The notes under the pieces were generated by a model that ran no database searches, was not told the DNA's origin, and saw only the letters and a list, made by a program, of their open reading frames with translations. From contig NZ_JAAGOY010000004.1 of the NCBI RefSeq assembly GCF_010500215.1, positions 1,550,001 to 1,614,000 of the forward strand: 64,000 nt of DNA. The letters are read 5' to 3'. Positions 1 through 9,274 of this stretch are shown in pieces. The translations under genes and the position numbers were made by a program. The first letter of the stretch is position 1. Each line of letters begins with the position of its first letter. Source of the DNA: Aliiroseovarius sp. PrR006. Lineage in GTDB: Bacteria > Pseudomonadota > Alphaproteobacteria > Rhodobacterales > Rhodobacteraceae.

Positions 1-218
1 TTGGCTTTTGCCAGGAACGCGTCCAGACCACCACGGTGGTCAACCGAACGCAGGGCAGCAGCCGAGATGCGCAGTTTGAACGCGCGACCCAGTGCTTCCG
101 ACTGAAGCGTCACGTCGTTCAGGTTCGGCAGAAACCGGCGGCGGGTTCTGTTTTTGGCGTGGCTGACATTGTTGCCAGTCATCGGGCCTTTTCCGGTCAG
201 TTCGCAAACTCGCGACAT
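1..218 (-). CDS. rpmB: 50S ribosomal protein L28 (partial, 3' end outside window)
   Basis: This encodes a protein of the large ribosomal subunit. The reverse strand gives a basic protein starting [20 protein letters not shown], the diagnostic L28 N-terminus. Later stretches such as [20 protein letters not shown] also fit L28. The start ATG at 218 is preceded by an AGGAAAAG ribosome binding site. About 72 codons are visible and the gene runs off the left edge; alphaproteobacterial L28 is usually near 95 residues, so roughly the last quarter is missing. The following 200 bases up to the ABC gene hold only a stem-loop. Confidence 0.95.
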   Translation of the reverse strand, partial: MSRVCELTGKGPMTGNNVSHAKNRTRRRFLPNLNDVTLQSEALGRAFKLRISAAALRSVDHRGGLDAFLAKA

Positions 219-385
219 GGCTCTTTTCCTTGCTCACTCGGGCCAGATTGGTGAGATTTCAGCGCGCCCTCGCGCCGCTCACGTCCAGCCGGTCAATACA
301 AACGGGCACTGCCACGGCAGCGCCCCGAATTCCGTCCGCGGTGAATAGACGCCTTATCGGGGGACGTCAAGTGAGTCGCGGGGCC

Positions 386-410
386 GCGGGGCAGGAATTT
401 TCCGCCCCGC
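386..410. other. GC-rich stem-loop downstream of the ABC transporter gene
   Basis: GCGGGGC (386-392) pairs with GCCCCGC (404-410), and the inner GGAA/TTCC extends the stem with one bulged A. It lies ten bases beyond the stop codon of the minus-strand ABC gene. There is no clear T-tract, so it may protect a 3' end rather than terminate transcription. Nothing else is seen between 219 and 419. Confidence 0.45.
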
Positions 411-419
411 CGCAATTGT

Positions 420-2249
420 TTACTCCTCGGCCAGAAAACCACCAGATTGGCGATCCCACAGCCCGGCATAGGTGCCTTTGGCGGCCAGAAGTTCGTCATG
501 ACTGCCGTCTTCGATCACCCGGCCCTGATCCAGCACGACAATGCGGTCCATCTGGGCGATGGTAGACAGACGGTGCGCGATGGCGATCACGGTTTTGCCT
601 TCCATCATTCCATAGAGGGTCTTCTGGATGGCGGCCTCGACCTCGCTGTCGAGCGCCGAGGTTGCCTCGTCCAACACCAGAATCGGCGCGTTCTTCAGCA
701 TGACGCGGGCGATAGCGACACGCTGACGTTGGCCGCCTGAAAGTTTCACACCGCGCTCGCCCACATGGGCGTCATAGCTGGTGCGCCCTTCCGGGTCTTC
801 TAGCGACTGGATGAAGTCATGCGCTTCGGCCCGTTCGGCAGCGGCAATCATCTCGGCCTCGGTGGCCGAGGGGCGACCATAGAGCAAGTTCGCACGCACC
901 GAGCGGTGCAAAAGCGAGCTGTCTTGCGTGACCATGCCGATCTGCGCACGCAGGCTGTCTTGCGTCACACCCGCCACGTCCTGACCGTCGATCAGGATGC
1001 GCCCGCCTTCCGGATCGCGGAAGCGCAGAAGCAAGTTCACAAGGCTAGACTTGCCCGCGCCCGAGCGCCCGACCAGCCCGACCTTTTCGCCGGGATGCAC
1101 CGACAGGGTGACATTGTCCAACCCACCCGAGCCTTTGCCATAGTGATGGGTTAGCCCGTCAAACTGGATCTCGCCTTTTGTCAGCGCCAGCGCAGGCGCG
1201 TTCGGCGCGTCCGTCACTTCATGCTCGACCGAGATCGAGCGCAACCCTTCGCGGATCACGCCCGCATGTTCAAACAGCCGCACCGTGACCCACATGATCC
1301 AGCCGGACATGCCGTTCAGACGGATGGTCAGGGCCGAGGCCGCAGCGACCTCGCCCACGGTGACAACGCCACGTGTCCAGAACCAGATCGAGGTCCCCAG
1401 AACGCCCACGATCAGCAGCCCGTTCAGCACGTTCAGGCCAAAGCTAAGCTCCGTCATCAGACGCAGGAAGCGTTGGAACCGCAGGCGGTGACGTTTGAGG
1501 GCTGACAGGACATAGCGCTCCTCGCTTTCGCCCTGAGAGAACAGTTTGACGCTTTCAATATTGGCATAGGCGTCCACGATCCGCCCCGACAGAAGCGACC
1601 GTGCGTCGGACCATTTCTCGGACGCGGACGCCACGCGCAGCGCGACCCAGCGGGTGTAGATGACGTAAAGCACCAGCCAGATCAGCAAGGGCGCGGCCAG
1701 TCGCGGGTCGATCTGGCTGAGGATCAGGGCCGCCGCGATCACATAGGTCAGCGCGTACCAGATGCCCTCGAACGCCATATAGGTGCCGTCCTCGACCGCG
1801 CCGCCCAGCTGCATCACGCGATTGGACAGCCGCCCGGCAAAATCGTTCTGGAAAAAGCCCATGCTTTGCCCCAGAAGATGCTTATGCGCACGCCAGCGGA
1901 CTTGGTCATGCAGGTTGCCTACGAGGGTCTGTTCGAGCAGCAGGTGGTTCAGCCCGATGGTGGCGGGGCGTAGGAACAGGATGAACAGGGCCGCCAACAG
2001 CAACTCGACCCCATGGGAGGCGAAGAAGCTTTCGGTGGTGCTGCCATCCATCAGGTCGATCACGCGGCCCGAATAGAAGATCAGGGTGGTTTCGATCAGG
2101 GCGACGATGACACCCGACATGGCCATGAATGCCATCAGTCTGCCGAAGCCGTCATATTGCGACTTCAGATATGGCCACAGCTTGGCAGGCGGGGTGTTAT
2201 CCGGCGACGGACGGAACGGGTCGATTAGATTTTCAAAGAAACGGAACAT
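420..2249 (-). CDS. ABC exporter, fused membrane and ATPase domains
   Basis: This is a 609-residue half-transporter that probably works as a homodimer in the inner membrane. The first ~330 residues form a six-helix exporter-type membrane domain. The nucleotide-binding domain follows, with Walker A GRSGAGKS (394-401), Q-loop Gln442, signature LSGGQ (503-507), Walker B ILVLDE (523-528) and the H-loop histidine near 559. The order and length match the MsbA/lipid A and multidrug exporter class (ABCB-like). The substrate cannot be read from the sequence. It is a single gene with its own GAGG site eight bases before the ATG. All motifs are intact, so it should be active. Confidence 0.9.
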   Translation of the reverse strand: MFRFFENLIDPFRPSPDNTPPAKLWPYLKSQYDGFGRLMAFMAMSGVIVALIETTLIFYSGRVIDLMDGSTTESFFASHGVELLLAALFILFLRPATIGLNHLLLEQTLVGNLHDQVRWRAHKHLLGQSMGFFQNDFAGRLSNRVMQLGGAVEDGTYMAFEGIWYALTYVIAAALILSQIDPRLAAPLLIWLVLYVIYTRWVALRVASASEKWSDARSLLSGRIVDAYANIESVKLFSQGESEERYVLSALKRHRLRFQRFLRLMTELSFGLNVLNGLLIVGVLGTSIWFWTRGVVTVGEVAAASALTIRLNGMSGWIMWVTVRLFEHAGVIREGLRSISVEHEVTDAPNAPALALTKGEIQFDGLTHHYGKGSGGLDNVTLSVHPGEKVGLVGRSGAGKSSLVNLLLRFRDPEGGRILIDGQDVAGVTQDSLRAQIGMVTQDSSLLHRSVRANLLYGRPSATEAEMIAAAERAEAHDFIQSLEDPEGRTSYDAHVGERGVKLSGGQRQRVAIARVMLKNAPILVLDEATSALDSEVEAAIQKTLYGMMEGKTVIAIAHRLSTIAQMDRIVVLDQGRVIEDGSHDELLAAKGTYAGLWDRQSGGFLAEE

Positions 2250-2439
2250 ATCTGCGCCTCATGCGCTGAAAGAAATGGAAATGGGGGAGCGAGGCTGACG
2301 ACAGCCTAACAGGACCGGCGTCTTACGCGTGGTATGGGGTCCTGAATACTCGCATCCGGCAATTCCTTCTTGGTGTCCGTGACGGGACGCTATCCGAAAT
2401 GTTAGCGCCGATCAACCTTTGGCTTTAAGTGGGGTTTCG

Positions 2440-2524
2440 GTGGCTCGCTTCGCGAGCCTGAGGGGGCTTTGCCCCTCGCCCCATTTTGGGGCTCACCCCA
2501 GGATATTTATGGCAAGAAAATAAG
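2440..2524 (+). repeat. Intergenic repeat, copy A (hairpins plus GGATATTT/CAAGAAAA core)
   Basis: The element has a perfect hairpin GGCTCGC-TTC-GCGAGCC near 2441-2457, a second hairpin GGGGC-TTT-GCCCC, and the core GCTCACCCCAGGATATTT followed by GGCAAGAAAATAAG, ending at 2524. The meaB stop codon lies a few bases further on, on the minus strand. The same core occurs near 39838, 46307 and 57503. The remaining 2250-2439 gap holds only the upstream region of the ABC gene. Confidence 0.75.
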
Positions 2525-2532
2525 AAGGGCCG

Positions 2533-3507
2533 CTAGATCTTCAAATGTCCCAACATATCCTCGGCGGCGCGCGTGGCCGAAAGCGTGCCGTTTGCCACCT
2601 GTGCGCCAAGGGTTTCGATCCGGGCACGGGTGTCAGGATTTTCCAGCACCGAGAGCAGGCCGATACGCAGGTCTTCCTCGAACCAGTGGCGGGCTTGGGC
2701 TGCGCGACGCTTGTCCCAATGGCCTTCGGCACGGCGCCAATCTGTCAGCTCGGTCATGGCCTCCCACGCGTCGGGCAAGCCGTCATGGGTGACGGCCGAG
2801 ACCATCAGCGCTTTGGGGAAGCCTTCAGGGTCATAGACGCGTTTGCGCAGAAGACGTAGGGCACCGGCATAATCCGCACAGGTGCGCATGGCGGTTTCTT
2901 TGAGCGGCCCGTCGGCCTTATTCACCAAGATCAGGTCGGCGATCTCCATGATGCCGCGTTTGACGCCTTGCAGCTCGTCACCGCCAGCAGGCGCGAGAAG
3001 CAGGAGGAACAGGTCCGACATTTCGGCGACCATCGTTTCAGACTGGCCGACGCCCACGGTTTCGATCAGCACAATGTCAAAGCCTGCCGCCTCGCACAGC
3101 GCTACCGCTTCGCGCGTGCGGCGCGCCACGCCGCCCATCTGCGCCTGCGACGGTGAGGGGCGGATGAAGGCGTTCTTTTCGCGGCTCAGGCTTTCCATGC
3201 GAGTCTTGTCGCCCAGAATGGACCCACCGGAACGCGCCGAGCTGGGATCCACAGCCAGCACGGCCACTTTCAGACCCTTCTCGATCAGGAACATGCCGAA
3301 GGCTTCGATGAAGGTCGACTTGCCGACGCCGGGTGTGCCAGACAGACCGATACGCAGCGCCTGACGACCCTCAGGCGCGGTGGCTTCCAGAAGTTCGACC
3401 GCTTGCGCGCGGTGATCGGCGCGACCGCTTTCCACCAGTGTGATGGCACGCGCCAAGGCGCGGCGTTCGCCTGCAATCACCCGATTGGCCAGATCCTGAA
3501 TGTCCAT
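2533..3507 (-). CDS. meaB: Methylmalonyl-CoA mutase-associated GTPase MeaB
   Basis: MeaB is a G3E-family P-loop GTPase that protects and reloads the adenosylcobalamin cofactor of methylmalonyl-CoA mutase in propionate and ethylmalonyl-CoA metabolism. The 324-residue protein has the P-loop GTPGVGKS (57-64), the family segment DPSSARSGGSILGDKTRM, a D-x-x-G-like stretch ETVGVGQSE, and the base-recognition motif VNKADG. Its length is typical of the family. A GGGAGG site precedes the ATG. The mutase itself is not in the window, but methylmalonyl-CoA epimerase of the same pathway lies at 25999. The older name ArgK (LAO/AO transport kinase) is a misannotation. Confidence 0.93.
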   Translation of the reverse strand: MDIQDLANRVIAGERRALARAITLVESGRADHRAQAVELLEATAPEGRQALRIGLSGTPGVGKSTFIEAFGMFLIEKGLKVAVLAVDPSSARSGGSILGDKTRMESLSREKNAFIRPSPSQAQMGGVARRTREAVALCEAAGFDIVLIETVGVGQSETMVAEMSDLFLLLLAPAGGDELQGVKRGIMEIADLILVNKADGPLKETAMRTCADYAGALRLLRKRVYDPEGFPKALMVSAVTHDGLPDAWEAMTELTDWRRAEGHWDKRRAAQARHWFEEDLRIGLLSVLENPDTRARIETLGAQVANGTLSATRAAEDMLGHLKI

Positions 3508-3638
3508 GTCGCCTCCCGCTTGTTGCCCTGTTCATGCCGCGCCGCCGCGTCCCTGTCCAGAGGCCAGCCGCATGTTAGCGCCCGCGCGTACAGTGATCTG
3601 GGCTGGACCCGACGCGCGGAGCGTCGGATAAGAGCGGG

Positions 3639-6092
3639 ATGACGGACCAACTGCCCATTCACGACGCGATCCCTGATCTGCTGGCCGCATTGCGCGCACA
3701 GGGTCGCGCGGTACTGATGGCGCCGCCGGGTGCGGGCAAGACGACAGTGGTGCCGCTTGAGATGCTGAAGGCGGGTTCGTTTGACGGGCGGCTGATCATG
3801 CTAGAGCCACGTCGCTTAGCTGCGCGTGGGGCTGCCGAGCGCATGGCACAGACGTTGGGCGAGCGTGCGGGGGAAACTGTCGGCTATCGCATTCGCGGCG
3901 AGGCAAAGGTCTCGAAATCCACTCGGGTCGAGGTCGTGACCGAGGGTATCCTGACGCGGATGCTGCAATCGGATCCTTCGCTGGACGGCATTGGCGCGGT
4001 GATCTTTGACGAGTTTCACGAACGCTCTCTGAATGCAGATTTGGGGCTGGCGCTGACATGGGAAGCGATGGGCGCACTGCGCGATGATCTGAAGCTGGTT
4101 GTGATGTCCGCCACGCTGGACGCAGACCCGGTGGCGCGGTTATTGGACGACGCGCCGATTGTGCGCTCGGAAGGGCGCGCCTTTCCGGTCGAGACGCGGC
4201 ATTTGGAACGGCCCTTGGCGAAAAACGTGCGCCTGCCCGAGGCCACAGCCGATCTGGTTCTGACCGCTTTGGCCGAAACCGAGGGTGGTGTCTTGGTCTT
4301 CCTGCCCGGCGAGGGCGAAATTCGGCGCTGCGAGGGCGCGCTGAAGGGGCGTCTGCCCGGTGGCTGCCACCTACACACGCTGTATGGCGCGATGGATTTC
4401 GCTGCCCAGCGCGCCGCTATTCAACCCGCGAAAGAGGGTCGCAAGATCGTGCTGGCGACCGCGATTGCCGAAACCTCGCTGACTATTCAGGACATCCGCG
4501 TGGTGGTGGATGCAGGACAGGCGCGGCGCGCTCGGTTCGATCCGGGTTCAGGCATGTCCCGACTGGTGACCGAGCGCGTGTCCAAGGCCGAGTCCGAACA
4601 ACGGCGCGGTCGTGCTGGCCGTGTCGCGCCCGGCACCTGTTACCGGCTGTGGACCAAGGGCGAAGACGGCGGCATGCCTCCCTTTGCGCCCGCCGAGATC
4701 GAAACCGCAGACCTTGCCCCTCTGGCGTTGGAGCTGGCCGGTTGGGGCAGCCCGGACGGGTCGGGACTGGCGTTTCTGACGCCACCCAATGCAGGTGTGC
4801 TCTCTGAGGCGCAGGCGCTGTTGCGCGGGTTGGGCGCGTTGGATGATGCAGGACGGATCACCGATCACGGAACGAAACTCGCCCGTCTGCCTTTGCATCC
4901 ACGTCTCGGGCATATGCTGCTGACCGCCGGTCCGGATGCCGCCGATTTGGCCGCGCTTTGGAGCGACCGCGATCCCCTGCCTCGTGGTGTCTCGATGGAC
5001 CTGAGCCTGCGGATTGAGGCGATCCGCGATCCGAAAGGCTTTGCGACCAAGCGCGGCATTCAGGCAAACCGGGGCGGTATCGAACGTATCCGGACCGAGG
5101 CCAAGCGCCTACGCCGGATGGCCGGGGATGCCCGCCCGGACCTAAGCCCCGCGCAGATGGCGGCTTTGGCCTATCCCGACCGGGTGGCCTTGCGGCGCCC
5201 CGGTGACATCCCGCGTTTTGTGATGTCCGGCGGCAAAGGCGCGGTGATGGACGAAGGCGACGTGCTGGCCGGGTCGCGCTTGTTGGTGATCACCGACACG
5301 GACGGCAACCCGCGCGAGGCGCGTGTGCGGCAAGCGATCCAGATCGGCGAAAGCGAGTTGCGCGAACAGTTTGAAGATCAGATCCGCTGGGTAGACAGCT
5401 GCGCGTGGTCGAAACGCGAAGGGCGTGTGATTGCGCGGCGGCAGGAATGCCTGGGTGCAGTAGTACTGGATGACCGCATCTGGAAGGACGCGCCGAAAGA
5501 TACTGTGGCACAAGCGATGCTCGACGGCGTGCGCGACATAGGGCTGCGACCCTCGGCTGCTGCAAAACGGTTCATCGCGCGGGTCGAACTGGTGCGGGCC
5601 GGAGGTAACAGCCTGCCCGAGATGACCGAGCCCGCCCTGATGGACACGCTTGAAGAGTGGCTACTGCCGCACCTGACGGGCGTCAAAACCACCGCCGACT
5701 GGAAGAAGTTCGACATCCTCGATGCCCTGCGCGCTATGCTTGACTGGAACCAGATGTCTCGGCTGGATACCGAGGCGCCTGCCCATTTCATCACGCCACT
5801 GGGGCACAAAACCCCCATCGACTATTCCGGCGACACGCCCGAGATCAGCCTGCGCCTGCAAGAGATGTTCGGCGTCACCCGTCACCCGACCGTGGGCAAG
5901 ACTCCGCTGCGTGTGACATTGCTGTCACCCGCACGCCGACCGGTGCAGACGACAACGGACATCCCGAACTTCTGGGCCACCAGCTATGCCGATGTGCGCA
6001 AGGACATGCGCGGGCGCTACCCCAAGCACCCCTGGCCCGAGGATCCAACTGTCGCAGACCCGACCTTGCGCGCCAAACCAAGGGGCAAATAG
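3639..6092 (+). CDS. hrpB: ATP-dependent RNA helicase HrpB
   Basis: This is an 817-residue DEAH/DExH-family helicase of the HrpB type. Motif I is APPGAGKTT (28-36), motif II is DEFH (124-127), motif III is SAT (157-159), and motif VI is QRRGRAGR. The C-terminal half carries the HA2 and HrpB-specific domains. The family contains non-essential cytoplasmic RNA helicases of poorly defined role. It is divergent from meaB, with about 130 bases between them, and stands alone. Length and motifs look complete. I used the ATG at 3639, which is followed by a sequence aligning with known HrpB N-termini. Confidence 0.92.
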   Translation: MTDQLPIHDAIPDLLAALRAQGRAVLMAPPGAGKTTVVPLEMLKAGSFDGRLIMLEPRRLAARGAAERMAQTLGERAGETVGYRIRGEAKVSKSTRVEVVTEGILTRMLQSDPSLDGIGAVIFDEFHERSLNADLGLALTWEAMGALRDDLKLVVMSATLDADPVARLLDDAPIVRSEGRAFPVETRHLERPLAKNVRLPEATADLVLTALAETEGGVLVFLPGEGEIRRCEGALKGRLPGGCHLHTLYGAMDFAAQRAAIQPAKEGRKIVLATAIAETSLTIQDIRVVVDAGQARRARFDPGSGMSRLVTERVSKAESEQRRGRAGRVAPGTCYRLWTKGEDGGMPPFAPAEIETADLAPLALELAGWGSPDGSGLAFLTPPNAGVLSEAQALLRGLGALDDAGRITDHGTKLARLPLHPRLGHMLLTAGPDAADLAALWSDRDPLPRGVSMDLSLRIEAIRDPKGFATKRGIQANRGGIERIRTEAKRLRRMAGDARPDLSPAQMAALAYPDRVALRRPGDIPRFVMSGGKGAVMDEGDVLAGSRLLVITDTDGNPREARVRQAIQIGESELREQFEDQIRWVDSCAWSKREGRVIARRQECLGAVVLDDRIWKDAPKDTVAQAMLDGVRDIGLRPSAAAKRFIARVELVRAGGNSLPEMTEPALMDTLEEWLLPHLTGVKTTADWKKFDILDALRAMLDWNQMSRLDTEAPAHFITPLGHKTPIDYSGDTPEISLRLQEMFGVTRHPTVGKTPLRVTLLSPARRPVQTTTDIPNFWATSYADVRKDMRGRYPKHPWPEDPTVADPTLRAKPRGK

Positions 6093-6208
6093 CCACGCAA
6101 ACCGGCCCCAAACACCTAATCACGGCCCGTTTACTTGCAATTTAGTCGCAAACCGTTATTTAACAGCGCAACAAGTAAAAGAATGAGCAAGAATACCACA
6201 GGCCCCCT

Positions 6209-6667
6209 ATGTCGTCGCTTTTGAAACAAGCTTGGGACGAAGTCCTATCGCCAATGCTGAAACGCCCCAGCCGTCCTCAGGTTGCGGCGCTGTGCTATCG
6301 TGGCCAAGGCGATGACAAGGAAGTGCTGCTGGTCACCTCTCGCGGAACCGGACGTTGGATCCTGCCCAAAGGCTGGCCGATGGAAGGCACGAATGACGCT
6401 GACGCCGCTGCTCAGGAAGCTTGGGAAGAGGCTGGGGTCAAGAAAGGCCAGTTGGATCGCGCGCCCATCGGCGAATACAGCTATGCCAAGGAACTGGACG
6501 ACGGTGGGTTAGCCCACTGTTCAGCCACAGTATTCCCGCTGAAGGTCAAAAAGCTGGAAAACGACTTCCCCGAGGCCGACGAGCGCTCTCGCGCGTGGGT
6601 GTCGCCAGAAGAGGCCGCCGAGATGGTGCAGGAAAAAGGTTTGCGCAAACTGTTGCGTGATTTCTGA
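6209..6667 (+). CDS. NUDIX hydrolase, alphaproteobacterial type
   Basis: This is a 152-residue NUDIX-fold protein with the LPKGWP lead-in seen in diphosphoinositol-phosphatase-like members. The Nudix box runs from Gly55 to Val77. Its core EEAG is kept, but the first glutamate is replaced by Thr61 and the usual arginine by Gln69. The substrate is unknown; nucleoside diphosphate derivatives are the general class. The gene stands between hrpB and the phosphate transporter with no clear operon partner. Confidence 0.8.
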   Translation: MSSLLKQAWDEVLSPMLKRPSRPQVAALCYRGQGDDKEVLLVTSRGTGRWILPKGWPMEGTNDADAAAQEAWEEAGVKKGQLDRAPIGEYSYAKELDDGGLAHCSATVFPLKVKKLENDFPEADERSRAWVSPEEAAEMVQEKGLRKLLRDF

Positions 6668-6746
6668 TTTCCCCACGCCACAAGGCATTTCCATCACAGA
6701 ATCTGTTGCAATCGCAGTCCTGACAAGCTAGCGCAGGCGCTGAATT

Positions 6747-6775
6747 GTAACGGCTGCGTAACGGCCGTGTGACAA
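6747..6775 (-). promoter_or_regulatory. Candidate Pho box upstream of the phosphate transporter
   Basis: Three heptamers stand at exactly 11-base spacing: GTAACGG (6747), GTAACGG (6758) and GTGACAA (6769). Read on the minus strand these are TTGTCAC, CCGTTAC and CCGTTAC, which resemble CTGTCAT/C, the PhoB half-site that repeats every 11 bases. The array ends 20 bases before the transporter ATG. Two units are only 5 of 7 to consensus, so this is a candidate. Confidence 0.5.
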
Positions 6776-6795
6776 GCAGCTTGCGAGGATGGGAC

Positions 6796-8277
6796 ATGAG
6801 CGGCGAGAACAGCGGCAACCAGTGGAAGACACTGGACAAGGACCTGAACAAGATCACCCAAGTTGAATATGCAACCCAGCTGGTGGCGCGCCCGCTGGTG
6901 GGCATGGGCGTAGCTTTGGCTTTCATCGTGATTGCCGCTCTAGGCGCCGCAGTATTCTTTGGCCAAACCCCGACGTCTCTGGTCGTCGTCATCGCTGCCG
7001 CGTTTGGTGCCTATATGGCCCTGAACATCGGCGCGAATGACGTGGCCAACAACATGGGGCCTGCGGTAGGTGCAAATGCGCTGACCATGGGGGGCGCCAT
7101 CGTGATTGCAGTCCTGTTCGAAAGCGCGGGTGCGCTTCTGGCGGGTGGCGACGTTGTTTCGACCATCTCGAAGGGCATTATCGACCCATCAGGCTTTGAC
7201 CACTCGCGCACCTTTGTCTGGGCCATGATGGCTGCGCTGATCTCGTCTGCGTTGTGGGTGAACCTTGCCACTTGGGTTGGCGCTCCGGTGTCGACCACGC
7301 ACTCGGTCGTGGGCGGCGTCATGGGTGCGGGCATCGCAGCCGCAGGCTTTGCTGCCGTCAGCTGGCCCACTATGGGCAAGATCGCGGCCAGCTGGGTAAT
7401 TTCGCCGGTTCTGGGTGGTGTCATCGCTGCGGCCTTTCTGGCGCTGATCAAGCACAAGATCGTTTATCAGGAAGACAAGATTGCTGCGGCCAAACGCTGG
7501 GTGCCAATCCTGATCGGGATCATGGCCGCCGCCTTCGGCGCCTATCTGTCGATCAAAGGCCTGAAGCGGATCGTGAAGATCGACCTCGGCACCGCGCTTC
7601 TGATTGGGGCCGCCGTGGGTGGTGCGGCTTACGTAATCACCGCACCGCTGATCGCCCGTCAGGCAGAAGGGCTTGAGAACCGCACCAAGTCGCTGAAGAC
7701 CCTGTTTGCCCTGCCGCTGATCTTCTCGGCAGCCCTGCTGTCATTCGCACACGGTGCAAATGACGTGGCAAACGCCGTTGGTCCCTTAGCCGCAATCGTG
7801 CACGTGGAAAGTGTGGGCGACTTCGCCGCCAAGGTCTCGATCCCCACATGGGTCATGGTCATTGGCGCGTTCGGCATCAGCTTCGGCCTGATGCTGTTCG
7901 GCCCGAAACTGATCCGCATGGTAGGCAGCCAGATCACCAAGCTGAACCCGATGCGTGCCTATTGCGTCGCGCTTTCGGCCGCGATCACCGTGATTGTCGC
8001 CAGCTGGCTGGGCCTGCCGGTCAGCTCGACCCATATCGCGGTCGGCGGCGTCTTTGGCGTTGGCTTCTACCGCGAATTCCACATGGAGCGCCGTCTGCGC
8101 AACTCGCGCGCAACTCGCCCCGAGGCAAAACGCATCGCCCCCGAGGAACGCCGCCGTCGCAAGCTGGTACGCCGCTCGCACTTCATGACCATCGTGGCCG
8201 CGTGGGTGATTACCGTACCCGCTGCCGCAATGATGTCGGCCGTGATCTTCTATCTGCTGAACTCCATCGTGGCGTGA
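6796..8277 (+). CDS. pit: PiT-family inorganic phosphate transporter
   Basis: This is a 493-residue membrane protein of the PiT (PF01384) family, which imports metal-phosphate by symport with H+ or Na+. It carries both signature copies: GANDVANN at residues 79-86 and HGANDVANAVGP near 319-330. They lie in two homologous halves joined by a cytoplasmic loop. About ten to twelve hydrophobic segments are visible. A basic cytoplasmic tail precedes the last helix (about 435-465). I chose the ATG at 6796, which has a GAGGAT site, over an in-frame GTG at 6769 because the candidate Pho box overlaps the longer start. It is convergent with argF and shares a bidirectional terminator. Confidence 0.9.
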   Translation: MSGENSGNQWKTLDKDLNKITQVEYATQLVARPLVGMGVALAFIVIAALGAAVFFGQTPTSLVVVIAAAFGAYMALNIGANDVANNMGPAVGANALTMGGAIVIAVLFESAGALLAGGDVVSTISKGIIDPSGFDHSRTFVWAMMAALISSALWVNLATWVGAPVSTTHSVVGGVMGAGIAAAGFAAVSWPTMGKIAASWVISPVLGGVIAAAFLALIKHKIVYQEDKIAAAKRWVPILIGIMAAAFGAYLSIKGLKRIVKIDLGTALLIGAAVGGAAYVITAPLIARQAEGLENRTKSLKTLFALPLIFSAALLSFAHGANDVANAVGPLAAIVHVESVGDFAAKVSIPTWVMVIGAFGISFGLMLFGPKLIRMVGSQITKLNPMRAYCVALSAAITVIVASWLGLPVSSTHIAVGGVFGVGFYREFHMERRLRNSRATRPEAKRIAPEERRRRKLVRRSHFMTIVAAWVITVPAAAMMSAVIFYLLNSIVA

Positions 8278-8296
8278 TCCACGGGACAGTCGAAAC

Positions 8297-8326
8297 AAAA
8301 AAGGGCGCCTGTTGAGGCGCCCTTTT
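8297..8326. terminator. Bidirectional terminator between pit and argF
   Basis: A GGGCGCC stem (8303-8309) pairs with GGCGCCC (8316-8322) across a six-base loop. TTTT follows on the plus strand and A6 precedes it, so the structure works in both directions for the two convergent genes. Confidence 0.88.
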
Positions 8327-8347
8327 CTATTGGAGCTGAGTAGCTGC

Positions 8348-9274
8348 TTACTTGCCCAAGCACCAGCGCATCACGGCTTTCTGCGCGTGCAGGCGGTTTT
8401 CAGCTTCGTCAAAAATCACGGACTGCGGGCCATCCATGACCGAGTTCGTTACTTCCTCTTCGCGGTGGGCTGGCAAGCAGTGCATGAACAGCGCATCCGG
8501 TTTGGCATGTGCCATCAGGTCGTCATTGATCTGATAAGGCCGCAACAAATTGTGACGACGTTCACGGGCCGATGGCGCGTCGTGCATCGACACCCAGGTG
8601 TCTGCGACGATCAGGTCAGCGCCTTCGACGGCCGCAACAGGATCACGCACGATTTCGATGTTGGCCCCCTTGTCGCGCGCTTCGTTGACGAACGCAGCCT
8701 CGGGGTCAAGAACCTCGGGTCCGGTAAAGGTCAGGTCAAAGCCGAACTGGCCAGCGGCGTGCAGGAACGATGCACAGACGTTGTTGCCGTCACCGGCCCA
8801 GACGACTTTCTTGCCCTCGATGGATCCGCGATGCTCTTCGTAGGTCAGGATGTCGGCCATGATCTGGCAGGGGTGCGAGCGGTTGGTCAGCCCATTGATC
8901 ACCGGCACGTCGGCGTGCTCGGCCATCTCAAGCAAGGTCGCCTCTTCGAAGGTCCGGATCATGATCATGTCGACATAACGGGACAGCACCTTGGCGGTAT
9001 CGGCAACCGTTTCACCATGGCCCAGCTGCATTTCCGAGCCGGACAGAACCATGGTCTGCCCGCCCATCTGACGCACACCCACGTCAAAGCTGACGCGCGT
9101 CCGGGTCGAGGGCTTTTCAAAGATCAGCGCGACCATGTGGCCGTCCAGCGGCTTTTCGTCATCCAATGCCCCCTTGGGGCGGCCTGCGCGCGCGGCTTTG
9201 ATCCGGTGTGCTTCCGAGATGATGTTTTTCAGATCGCTGGTATCAGTAGCGTTGATATCGAGGAAATGTGTCAT
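8348..9274 (-). CDS. argF: Ornithine carbamoyltransferase
   Basis: ArgF joins carbamoyl phosphate to ornithine to give citrulline, the sixth step of arginine synthesis. The 308-residue protein has the carbamoyl-phosphate motif STRTR (56-60), the second-half motif HPCQ (134-137) and the ornithine-binding HCLPAHR (265-271). All are canonical for an anabolic OTCase. Its start overlaps the 3' end of argD by four bases, so the two are translationally coupled in the order argD-argF. carB and argH lie elsewhere in the window. Confidence 0.96.
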   Translation of the reverse strand: MTHFLDINATDTSDLKNIISEAHRIKAARAGRPKGALDDEKPLDGHMVALIFEKPSTRTRVSFDVGVRQMGGQTMVLSGSEMQLGHGETVADTAKVLSRYVDMIMIRTFEEATLLEMAEHADVPVINGLTNRSHPCQIMADILTYEEHRGSIEGKKVVWAGDGNNVCASFLHAAGQFGFDLTFTGPEVLDPEAAFVNEARDKGANIEIVRDPVAAVEGADLIVADTWVSMHDAPSARERRHNLLRPYQINDDLMAHAKPDALFMHCLPAHREEEVTNSVMDGPQSVIFDEAENRLHAQKAVMRWCLGK

